From: an uncultured Pseudomonadota bacterium
GTDB lineage: Bacteria > Myxococcota_A > Polyangia > HGW-17
Direction: 5' to 3'
Length of the DNA stretch: 8,771 nt
Assembly: GCA_938004375.1 (NCBI GenBank)
Contig: CALKWH010000144.1
Span: 1-8,771 of the forward strand
The translations under genes and the position numbers were made by a program. Every line of letters begins with the position of its first letter. Position 1 is the first letter of the stretch. Below the pieces are notes generated by a model. The model had not been told where the DNA came from. It made no database searches and saw only the letters and a list, made by a program, of their open reading frames with translations. This document shows positions 1-5,502 of the stretch, piece by piece.

Positions 1-65
1 AAGCAGAAGACGGCATACTAGATCGTATTCGGTGACTGGAGTTCAGACGTGTGCCCTTCCGATCT
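1..65 (+). other. Illumina P7 / index / TruSeq read-2 adapter (contamination)
   Basis: Bases 1-23 match the P7 flow-cell sequence without its first C and with one mismatch (T for G at 19). Bases 24-31 (CGTATTCG) sit where the 8-base index belongs. Bases 32-65 match the TruSeq read-2 adapter with one mismatch (C for T at 55), ending in CTTCCGATCT. This is synthetic library sequence left on the contig end. It truncates the Lon-like gene that follows and should be trimmed before any annotation. The order P7, index, adapter and the 55 of 57 matching fixed positions make chance unlikely. Confidence 0.98.
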
Positions 66-964
66 CCGCCAGGCTCGTCGTCGGCGGCGGGCCCGCGGTC
101 TTCCTGAGGAAGAAAGTGCCGGTGGTTCTCGAGGGTGTGCTCGCGCACCTGGTCGAGGAAGTCCCCCACTGCCGGGCTCGTCACGCAGAAGCGCACCGCC
201 AGCTCCCGGATCAACTCGTCCACCAGCGGCGTGACCGCCTGGACCTCGGCCTCGATCATGCGCTGGTCGTGCTCGCGCTCCAGGAGCCGCCGGTTGTAGG
301 ACAGCGACTCGGCGTGGGCGTGGAAGGCCAGGAGCTTCTTTTCGAGCTGGCGCCGGACGCGGGCCGGCAGGGCGAACATGGCGTCCTCGTCGACCGGTTT
401 TCCGTGGTAGAGCGGCACGCCGCGCAGGTCGCCGTCGCGGCCCTCGAGCTCGAGCCCCAGGCGGTGGGCGTGCTGTTCAGCGCGGCGGGTCAACTCCTCG
501 GCCCGCCGCCGGGTGTCGGCCTGGATCCCGGCTCTGACGTGGCTGAAGCTGCCCCCCGAGAGGATCCGGGGGATCATGCGCTCCAGCTCCAGCAGCACCC
601 GCTCCATCTCCCGGGCCAACTGGCGTCCCTGGCCCGCGGGCAGGCGGATCGGCCGCGGGCGATCGGGGGCGCGGAAGTCGTAGACGTAGCAGAGATCCTC
701 GGGGATCGGCAGGGCCGCCGCGCGCTGCTCGAGCAACTGGACCAGGGTCGAGGTCTTCCCCGAGCCCGCCTCGCCGGCGGCGAAGAGATTGAACCCCCTG
801 GTGCGGATGGCCAGCCCTGCGTCCACCGCGCGCATGGCGCGGTCCTGGCAGATGACCCCGCTGTGCGGCGGCAGCCGGGCGGTGTTGGTGAAGGGGAGCC
901 AGGACTCCGGCACCGTGCTGGTCAGGTCGCTCGGGCTCAATCCGTGCTTGTTCTTCTTCGGCAT
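66..964 (-). CDS. LonB-like AAA+ ATP-dependent protease, N-terminal part (cut by contig end)
   Basis: Partial gene: 299 complete codons from the ATG at 964 to the adapter junction. The product resembles the N-terminal half of Lon-related proteins of the LonB/AAA_32 type, ATP-powered proteases that degrade unfolded or regulatory proteins in the cytoplasm. Visible evidence: a leader with LPF around residues 23-25, an 'ICQDRAMRAVDAGL' block (38-51) like the family's 'IGQERA' segment, Walker A GEAGSGKT at 64-71, a CYVYDF block (92-97) followed by a PRPIRLPAGQGR segment (103-114), and then a long charged helical region (~115-250) typical of the inserted coiled domain. Walker B and the Ser/Lys protease domain would lie beyond the contig. 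The start is supported by AGAGGAG (973-979), 8 bases upstream. It is divergent from the lipoprotein at 1164. Family assignment is from remembered motifs; activity cannot be judged without the C-terminus. Confidence 0.85.
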
Positions 965-1010
965 GTTCCCAGCTCCTCTGGACGCTCGTGAACTTCTCGG
1001 TCACTGGAAC

Positions 1011-1038
1011 ATACTACACGCTGGCGGGCCGACGCCAA
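1011..1038 (-). promoter_or_regulatory. Candidate sigma70-type promoter of the Lon-like gene
   Basis: Read on the minus strand, TTGGCG (1033-1038) and TAGTAT (1011-1016) are separated by 16 bases, each matching 4 of 6 consensus positions. The implied transcript start lies about 40 bases before the ATG at 964. The match is moderate, and no heat-shock operator or alternative sigma signature was recognised. Confidence 0.4.
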
Positions 1039-1091
1039 TGCATTTTTCACAGGGGCAAAGAGGCGGTTTGCGGTGGCAGCGCGGCCGGTCC

Positions 1092-1120
1092 CGATTTCGA
1101 TTTCGATTTCGATTTCGATT
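1092..1120 (+). repeat. CGATTT hexanucleotide tandem repeat (4.8 copies)
   Basis: Four perfect copies of CGATTT followed by CGATT, lying in the 199-base divergent intergenic region, about 44 bases before the lipoprotein ATG at 1164. It is AT-richer than its surroundings. A weak candidate -10 (TACAGT, 1136-1141) would place the -35 position (about 1113-1118) inside the repeat, so copy-number changes could alter promoter strength. That effect is inference. Confidence 0.9.
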
Positions 1121-1151
1121 GAGAGGAAGACCGGGTACAGTGTTTGGACTC

Positions 1152-1157
1152 TGGAGG
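1152..1157 (+). promoter_or_regulatory. Ribosome binding site TGGAGG setting the lipoprotein start at 1164
   Basis: TGGAGG lies 6 bases before ATG 1164. The reading frame stays open upstream to 789, but only the 1164 start has a good ribosome binding site and puts a lipoprotein signal peptide at the N-terminus. Confidence 0.75.
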
Positions 1158-1163
1158 CTTCCC

Positions 1164-2078
1164 ATGAACCATAAATACTTTATTTTCGCCCTGCTGTTCA
1201 TCGTGGCCCTCGCCGCCTGCGACGACGGTGACGGCAAGTCCACCAACGTCAACAACGTCAACAACGTCAACAACGTCAACAACGTCAACAACGGCGACTG
1301 CGGGGCGCCCGGCGACGCGGGACCGCGCTTCGGACAGACCACCGATCGCTTCGAGCTGCGCGCGGGCGAGGGTTGGCGCGTGTTCTCCGGGAGGATCTGG
1401 GACGGCGCGCCGCCGGATCCCTTCGCCGAGACGGCCCGCGAGGGGCAATGCCGCCTCCTCGAGAGCGCCCAGAGCTTCTGCGATCCGCCCTGCGAGTGGG
1501 GCACCGAGGTGTGCATCGACGGGACCTGCGAGCCGTACCCCGGCCTGCGCGCAGCCGGTGCGCTGACCCTCACCGGCGTGGCCGCCGAGCCGGTGACGGT
1601 GAACCCCGACGAATTCGGCAACTACACCTGGGACAGCCCCAACCCCTTCACCGTGGAGCGCCTTACGGTCGCGGCCGCCGGCGGCGACGTACCCGCGTTC
1701 ACCCTCGAGGCGTGCGCCCCGCCCGCGATCACGCCCGTGAGCGACTGGAGCGCGCTCATGGAGGCCCGCGCCCCGGGAGAAGATGTCACCCTCACCTGGA
1801 GCGCGCCCGCCGCCGGTGCGCGCGTCTACCTGCGCATGACCACCGGAATCGGCACCCACGGCGGCGTGTCGCCCGTGGAAGTCGAGTGCGAGGGCCCCGA
1901 CACCGGCGCGCTCACCCTGCCCGGCGCCTACCTCGACGAACTGTACGCAGACGGCTGGTCCTGCGGCGAGTGCGGAGACAACACCCTGCGGCGCTACTTC
2001 GCCGCCGAGACCACGGCGGGCGATGCCACCCTCCAGTTGCGCGTGATGTCCGAGACGACCTTCTGGTTCCGCCCGTGA
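1164..2078 (+). CDS. Secreted Cys-rich lipoprotein with (Asn-Val-Asn)5 linker, function unknown
   Basis: 304 residues. The N-terminus is a type II signal peptide (MNHKYF, hydrophobic 6-18) with lipobox L16-A-A-C19, so the mature protein should be lipid-anchored in the envelope. Residues 20-21 are Asp-Asp. A low-complexity linker follows, five perfect NVN units at 28-42. A Cys-rich knot (C96, C106, C110, C117, C122; pattern CDPPCxxGTEVCIDGTC) then leads into a beta-rich region (~131-304) with C184, C242, C267 and C270. The ending TFWFRP suggests a beta-sandwich strand. Similar Cys-knot-plus-beta lipoproteins are common in Myxococcota as I remember them, but I cannot name a function; adhesion or ligand binding are only guesses. 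It ends 4 bases from the convergent YHS-like gene, leaving no room for a separate terminator. Real gene: high confidence; function: unknown. Confidence 0.85.
   Translation: MNHKYFIFALLFIVALAACDDGDGKSTNVNNVNNVNNVNNVNNGDCGAPGDAGPRFGQTTDRFELRAGEGWRVFSGRIWDGAPPDPFAETAREGQCRLLESAQSFCDPPCEWGTEVCIDGTCEPYPGLRAAGALTLTGVAAEPVTVNPDEFGNYTWDSPNPFTVERLTVAAAGGDVPAFTLEACAPPAITPVSDWSALMEARAPGEDVTLTWSAPAAGARVYLRMTTGIGTHGGVSPVEVECEGPDTGALTLPGAYLDELYADGWSCGECGDNTLRRYFAAETTAGDATLQLRVMSETTFWFRP
1245..1292 (+). repeat. 9-bp coding tandem repeat AACGTCAAC x5 (Asn-Val-Asn)
   Basis: Five identical copies (1245-1289) plus AAC (1290-1292). Codons do not vary between copies, which fits recent slippage expansion rather than protein-level selection alone. 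Because the unit is 9 bp, copy changes keep the frame and simply lengthen or shorten the spacer between the lipid anchor and the folded domain. Confidence 0.95.
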
Positions 2079-2082
2079 AAGG

Positions 2083-2634
2083 CTACGGGGCTTCGACGAA
2101 GTTGTACTTCTTCAGGGCGGCCTCCGGATCCTTCAGGAACAGGGCCTTGCAGCCGCCGCAGCCAAACACGTAGACCTTGCCGTTGTACTCATGGGTGGGT
2201 CGGGAGGCCGAGAACTCGAAGGTCTCACCCTTGATCGGACAGGAGATCTTGGTGCCGAAGGCAGGCATGGTCTTGAACACCGAGGGGTACTTCGGGCCGT
2301 CGGCCGTGGGCGTGCCCGCGCCGTGGGCGCCGCAGGGGACGTGACCCGGCGCCCCGGGATCGTGGGCGTCGGCGAGTTTCGCTGCCTCATCGGCCACCTT
2401 GGCGGTCTCTTCCGCGGTCTTCGCGGCCTGGTCCGCGAGCTTCGCGCCGTCGTCGGCCGCCTTGGCACCCTCATCGGCCGCCTTGGCGGCCTCCTGGGTC
2501 GCCGTAGCGACCTCCCCGGTCGCCGGCTTCATCTCCGCGGCGGACGCGGCGGCATCCTGCTTCTTCTCCTGTCCACAGGCGACGAACCCGAAGACGACCA
2601 AGACGGACAACATCAGGGAATGCGACTTTTTCAT
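2083..2634 (-). CDS. Lipoprotein with alanine-rich heptad linker and YHS-like metal-binding domain
   Basis: 183 residues from ATG 2634. A signal peptide (MKKSHSLMLSVLVVFG) ends at lipobox F17-V-A-C20; Phe at -3 is unusual. Residues 49-90 form six heptads of the type AAKxADE (AAKAADE, GAKAADD, GAKLADQ, AAKTAEE, TAKVADE, AAKLADA), predicted as a long amphipathic helix. The C-terminus (~131-178) resembles a YHS domain: C132-P-I, then EYNGKVYVFGC159-GG-C162 and FLKDPEAALKKY. In that family these cysteines bind metal such as copper. C101 (HVPCGAHG) could add a ligand. Likely role: envelope metal binding or delivery (inference). The start three codons earlier (2643) is rejected because the AAGAGG at 2644-2649 would abut it; for 2634 the spacing is 9. 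Convergent with the preceding lipoprotein, with a 4-base gap. Confidence 0.8.
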   Translation of the reverse strand: MKKSHSLMLSVLVVFGFVACGQEKKQDAAASAAEMKPATGEVATATQEAAKAADEGAKAADDGAKLADQAAKTAEETAKVADEAAKLADAHDPGAPGHVPCGAHGAGTPTADGPKYPSVFKTMPAFGTKISCPIKGETFEFSASRPTHEYNGKVYVFGCGGCKALFLKDPEAALKKYNFVEAP

Positions 2635-2681
2635 GGGAACCATCCTCTTCCGGCCGGATCTACTCCCGCTGCCGGTGCCCG

Positions 2682-2710
2682 ATACTGCCGACCGGCCCTT
2701 CCCTTGTCAA
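2682..2710 (-). promoter_or_regulatory. Candidate sigma70 promoter of the YHS-like lipoprotein gene
   Basis: On the minus strand there is a perfect -35 TTGACA (2705-2710), a 17-base spacer, then CAGTAT (2682-2687; 3 of 6 consensus). The transcript would start about 40 bases before ATG 2634. It lies in the 182-base divergent gap shared with the plus-strand gene at 2817. For that gene only a TATCAT -10-like sequence (2761-2766) without a clear -35 is visible. Confidence 0.5.
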
Positions 2711-2807
2711 GAGCCTCGCCACACTCGAAATTCCTCCGCGCTCCGGGCGACGATCTGGTGTATCATCACGGAACCCTGCCCTCCCCCGTGCGGCCACGGG
2801 CAGGCCT

Positions 2808-2812
2808 GGAGG
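2808..2812 (+). promoter_or_regulatory. Ribosome binding site GGAGG for the gene at 2817
   Basis: GGAGG sits 4 bases before ATG 2817, a slightly short spacing. Together with the signal peptide that begins at this ATG, it fixes the start. Confidence 0.7.
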
Positions 2813-2816
2813 CGCC

Positions 2817-4565
2817 ATGCGAAGACTGTCGCTGCTGATCCTGTTCCTGACGATGACGCCGGCGTGCCGGGAGCGCGCCGTCCCCGCGGAGGACCGGGCC
2901 GCGACCCTGAAGCGCCTGCGCCAGTGCCGTCCGCAACTGGAGAAGGCGTTGGTGGAGCGCCTCGAGGCCGACGCACCGGACGCGGTGGTCCGGGGCCTGA
3001 CGCCCGCACAGCGCCCGGCCCTGGCGGAGCGGTTGTTCCAGGAGCTCTTCGAGGGCTTCTTCCTCGGCGGCCCGGGCCGGGACTTCGCGCGCTACCTGGC
3101 GGCCTCCCCCGGACGGGCGTGCTTCACGGAAGCCGCCTGTGACGGCCTCGCGCGCTGCCTGGCCAAGGCGCTGGCCGGCCCGACCTATGCCGGGATCGAG
3201 GATCTGGAGCTCCCGGCCGTCGGACCGGCGGCCGTCGGGACCGTCGACACCACGCCGCTTTCGGGGACAAGGACGCCTTCCCCGCCCGCGCCGGTCGATC
3301 CCCCGCCGCCCCCCGCGGAACTGACGCTCACGACGGAGCGCTTCGACCTGGCCAAGCCCGATCCCCGGACGGACTTCGGGATCCCCTGGGATCCCGCGGC
3401 CCCACGAGTGTGGTTCACCGCCCGGGACCGGCTGCGTCTGGTGACGCCCGAAGGCGGCAAGCTCCGGGCGCTGCGGGAGATCCCCCTGCCCTCGTTCTGG
3501 AGCGCGGCGGACGATCCCGGGGTCCCCGAGATCCACGTTACGCGGCACGGCGCAGTGCTGGTGCGGACCACGCGCGCCATCATGATGCTCGCCCGGGACG
3601 GGGCCACCCACGTCGTATGGAAGACGGCTGACGCCGGCAAGAAGATCGGCGCGATGACCCTGTGGGAGGACCGCGTGGTGCTGGCGGCCGAGGGTGGTCT
3701 GATCGTGCTCGACGGGACGTTTCGCGAGCTGGGCCGCGTGTCCTTCGGACTGGGCGAGGGCAAGGATGGGCACCACGTCCTGATGCACGGGGACGAGGCC
3801 CTGGTCCTGGACAACCGGGCGCTCCCCTACTACGTGTTCCGGGTGGACCTGCTGGATCCCGGTGCACCCCAGATCCTCGACGACGTGGAGGACCACGCCG
3901 CCAGCGCCCACCTGCTGCACCAGTGGACCGACGAGAAAGCCGGCCTCTGGGCGGTTTTGCGCTCCACCTACGGCCGCGGCGGCAATCACCAGATGATCCT
4001 CGCGTTGGACCTGAGGAAACCCGCCACCCGTGTGAAGCACGAGTTTCCGCCCGGCGCGCCGCGGTTCATCGGCGGACACCCGTCGGTCCTGCATCACATC
4101 GAGGCGTACTCCGAGAGCTTCCTGCCGCCGCCCACGCAGCCCCGCCCCCGGCCCGGGGAGCGCGTCTCCCCCATGGCGCGGACGAAGCGCACGGGCATGC
4201 GGTTCCACGTCGGTTCGTCCCGCCCGCCGGGCTGGGTCCTGGCGACCGACGATCGCGGCCTGCACCTGGGCCGGTACGTGCTCCGACCGCCGAAGGCCGA
4301 GTTCGAGGTGGGGCGGACCATCGTGGCGTATGGGGGAGCGGCGAAGCGGGAGGGGCGCGTGCGGCTCGACGAGGAGTCCATCGGCGAGGAGGATCCGTTC
4401 GCTGAGGCCGACGGGGCCTGCGCGATGGACCACCGGGAGGACACGGTCGTCGTCGTGCACGACGGGCAGCTGCAGGTGCTGGGTGTGGCTGGCGGCCGCG
4501 TCCGGCCCGTGGCCACGGTCACGAACCCGCTGGGGCAGCCCTCACGCGTACGGATCCACCGCTGA
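2817..4565 (+). CDS. Large putative lipoprotein, possible beta-propeller, function unknown
   Basis: 582 residues. The N-terminus (MRRLSLLILFLTMTPAC) looks like a lipoprotein signal with C17, but the -3 residue is Thr, so lipidation is less certain than secretion. Residues 25-125 are helical and hold C37, C102, C108 and C114 (the spacing C-x5-C-x5-C suggests disulfides). A Pro-rich linker (~154-167) separates this from ~170-582, where short hydrophobic strands repeat: RVWFTARDRLRLVTPEGG (197-214), GAVLVRTTRAIMMLARDG (245-262), DRVVLAAEGGLIVLDG (285-300), EALVLDN (327-333), and DTVVVVHDGQLQVLG (542-556). This alternation fits a beta-propeller, with blades judged by eye only. I recognise no named family. 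It lies between divergent and convergent minus-strand genes, so it is probably monocistronic. Long antisense frames here reflect high GC. The gene call is strong; the fold is tentative. Confidence 0.8.
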   Translation: MRRLSLLILFLTMTPACRERAVPAEDRAATLKRLRQCRPQLEKALVERLEADAPDAVVRGLTPAQRPALAERLFQELFEGFFLGGPGRDFARYLAASPGRACFTEAACDGLARCLAKALAGPTYAGIEDLELPAVGPAAVGTVDTTPLSGTRTPSPPAPVDPPPPPAELTLTTERFDLAKPDPRTDFGIPWDPAAPRVWFTARDRLRLVTPEGGKLRALREIPLPSFWSAADDPGVPEIHVTRHGAVLVRTTRAIMMLARDGATHVVWKTADAGKKIGAMTLWEDRVVLAAEGGLIVLDGTFRELGRVSFGLGEGKDGHHVLMHGDEALVLDNRALPYYVFRVDLLDPGAPQILDDVEDHAASAHLLHQWTDEKAGLWAVLRSTYGRGGNHQMILALDLRKPATRVKHEFPPGAPRFIGGHPSVLHHIEAYSESFLPPPTQPRPRPGERVSPMARTKRTGMRFHVGSSRPPGWVLATDDRGLHLGRYVLRPPKAEFEVGRTIVAYGGAAKREGRVRLDEESIGEEDPFAEADGACAMDHREDTVVVVHDGQLQVLGVAGGRVRPVATVTNPLGQPSRVRIHR

Positions 4566-4589
4566 AGGCACCGGGACCGGCACCTTCAG
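4562..4589. terminator. Inverted repeat at the convergent gene end, possible terminator
   Basis: CTGAAGG (4562-4568) and CCTTCAG (4583-4589) pair, and the inner CCGG/CCGG can extend the stem across a 2x2 mismatch. It overlaps the stop codon of the plus-strand lipoprotein and lies 33 bases past the stop of the convergent membrane-protein gene. No T-tract follows on either strand, so it is not a classical intrinsic terminator. Confidence 0.35.
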
Positions 4590-4622
4590 ACCATGCCCTG
4601 ACTCACGAGGATGCAAGGAAAC

Positions 4623-4976
4623 CTAGATGACTTCAGTGGCCTTCAGCACACCGTAGACTACGGCTCCGCCGACGATGATGAACGAGAGCGCCTGGATGAA
4701 GAAATAGCCGCGCAGGGAGCGGAGCGCAACCATGGTGTGCCCGATGTCGTCACCCTCCGTGAGGACGATCTTCCGGAAGGCCCCGGCGGCGCGCAACAGA
4801 AAGACGGCGACGACGACGTTGATCACCCCGCTGACGATGTCAGAGACGCTGGCTCGGGTCAGCGCGGGAATGAGGCCCAGCACCGCGCTTATCATCAGCA
4901 GGATGCCCACGGTCTTCATGCTGCTCGAGGCGCTGAAGAAGACTTGATTTTCCTGGTCGTTGAATTCGTAGCTCAT
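4623..4976 (-). CDS. Small three-helix membrane protein, paralogue 1 (function unknown)
   Basis: 117 residues from ATG 4976. A short polar head carries SYEFxxQEN (2-10). Predicted membrane helices lie at about 22-38, 46-63 and 91-111. A polar loop (~66-90) contains E74-G-D-D-I78. The next gene upstream encodes a clear paralogue sharing SYEF, QEN, FLL and EG[N/D]DI in the same order, so this is a tandem duplication. A longer start at 4997 is rejected: AAGGAG (4983-4988) is spaced 6 bases from 4976 and would otherwise lie inside the coding sequence. It is probably co-transcribed with the paralogue, across a 44-base gap, as the last gene of the six-gene minus run. I do not recognise a named family; the conserved acidic loop and N-terminal motif are its most useful handles. 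No catalytic motif is apparent. Confidence 0.8.
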   Translation of the reverse strand: MSYEFNDQENQVFFSASSSMKTVGILLMISAVLGLIPALTRASVSDIVSGVINVVVAVFLLRAAGAFRKIVLTEGDDIGHTMVALRSLRGYFFIQALSFIIVGGAVVYGVLKATEVI

Positions 4977-4982
4977 GGAAGA

Positions 4983-4988
4983 CTCCTT
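4983..4988 (-). promoter_or_regulatory. Ribosome binding site AAGGAG deciding start 4976
   Basis: Minus-strand AAGGAG with a 6-base spacer to ATG 4976. The alternative ATG at 4997 would place this site inside the gene. Confidence 0.75.
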
Positions 4989-5020
4989 ACGTTCCACCTG
5001 TGGGTCCGGTCCTGGGATGT

Positions 5021-5440
5021 TCAGCCTGCTGAGCCGATGAGGCCGATCAGGGCGACGATGAACACGATGATGACGATATACAGTATCATCCTGAAGTAAT
5101 CACCAATGTGTTTGACCGCCTGAACCAGGTTGGCGATGTCGTTTCCCTCGGAGTTCGTGATGACCCGCATGGAATTCGCGGCGCGCCACAGATCCTTGCC
5201 CAGGAGAAACATGATGGCGCCGGCGAGGAGCAACGGGATGGAGAGGATGACGCCGACCCCGCCGCCGCTCTTCACCAGCACCAGCGCGCCCAGACCGCCG
5301 AGCAGCAGGGCCATGCAGAACCAGCCGATGGCCACAATCATCACGGAGGTGAGCAGCCCGCTGATGACGCTGTTCTCCTGCGGCGTGAACTCATAACTGG
5401 GCGCGGGGGCCTGGGAAACCTGATTTTCATCGTCGTACAT
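5021..5440 (-). CDS. Small three-helix membrane protein, paralogue 2 (function unknown)
   Basis: 139 residues from ATG 5440. The polar N-terminus is ~15 residues longer than in the neighbouring paralogue, then SYEFTPQEN (15-23). Predicted membrane helices lie at about 33-56, 61-80 and 117-137, with a cytoplasm- or periplasm-facing loop (~81-116) holding E98-G-N-D-I102. Motif order, loop position and topology match the adjacent 117-residue protein, although overall identity is low, implying an old duplication with divergence. AAGGAAGGA (5446-5454) lies 5 bases before ATG 5440; the upstream ATG at 5473 lacks such a site and adds a polar extension not seen in the paralogue. It lies 62 bases downstream of the rhomboid gene, beyond a small inverted repeat, so it may be co-transcribed or have its own transcript. 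Function unknown. Confidence 0.8.
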   Translation of the reverse strand: MYDDENQVSQAPAPSYEFTPQENSVISGLLTSVMIVAIGWFCMALLLGGLGALVLVKSGGGVGVILSIPLLLAGAIMFLLGKDLWRAANSMRVITNSEGNDIANLVQAVKHIGDYFRMILYIVIIVFIVALIGLIGSAG

Positions 5441-5445
5441 GGCGG

Positions 5446-5454
5446 TCCTTCCTT
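5446..5454 (-). promoter_or_regulatory. Ribosome binding site AAGGAAGGA deciding start 5440
   Basis: A purine-rich minus-strand site 5 bases before ATG 5440. It favours this start over the ATG at 5473. Confidence 0.65.
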
Positions 5455-5481
5455 GTGCTGATGCAGTGGCCAACTCCGATA

Positions 5482-5501
5482 CGGAACGTCAAATTGTTCC
5501 G
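5482..5501. repeat. Inverted repeat CGGAAC-N8-GTTCCG between rhomboid and membrane-protein genes
   Basis: A six-base perfect stem with an 8-base AT-rich loop, beginning one base past the rhomboid stop codon (minus direction). No T-run follows. It could be a weak transcript-end hairpin, an mRNA-stability element or a dimeric protein-binding site. The sequence alone does not decide. Confidence 0.45.
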
Positions 5502-5502
5502 A

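Noticed and set aside
789..1163. N-terminal extension of the plus-strand lipoprotein frame
   Set aside because: It would run through the Lon-like gene's start and the hexamer repeat, giving an Arg/Phe repeat, and would bury the signal peptide at 1164.
1092..1292. Could the tandem repeats be a CRISPR array?
   Set aside because: Units are 6 and 9 bp with no spacers; one is coding. No CRISPR-like repeat-spacer pattern or cas gene was seen.
1047..1859. Minus-strand 270-codon frame containing (Val-Asp-Val) repeats
   Set aside because: Reverse-strand reading of the same tandem repeats; no ribosome binding site or family resemblance.
2191..2838. Plus-strand 215-codon frame over the YHS-like gene
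   Set aside because: Low-complexity Gly/Arg/Leu translation of the heptad linker on the opposite strand; the minus-strand gene has signal peptide and domain.
2766..4460. 564-codon minus-strand open frame opposite the large lipoprotein
   Set aside because: Antisense shadow in high-GC DNA: Arg/Gly/His/Pro-rich with no domain, whereas the plus strand has a signal peptide, ribosome binding site and balanced composition.
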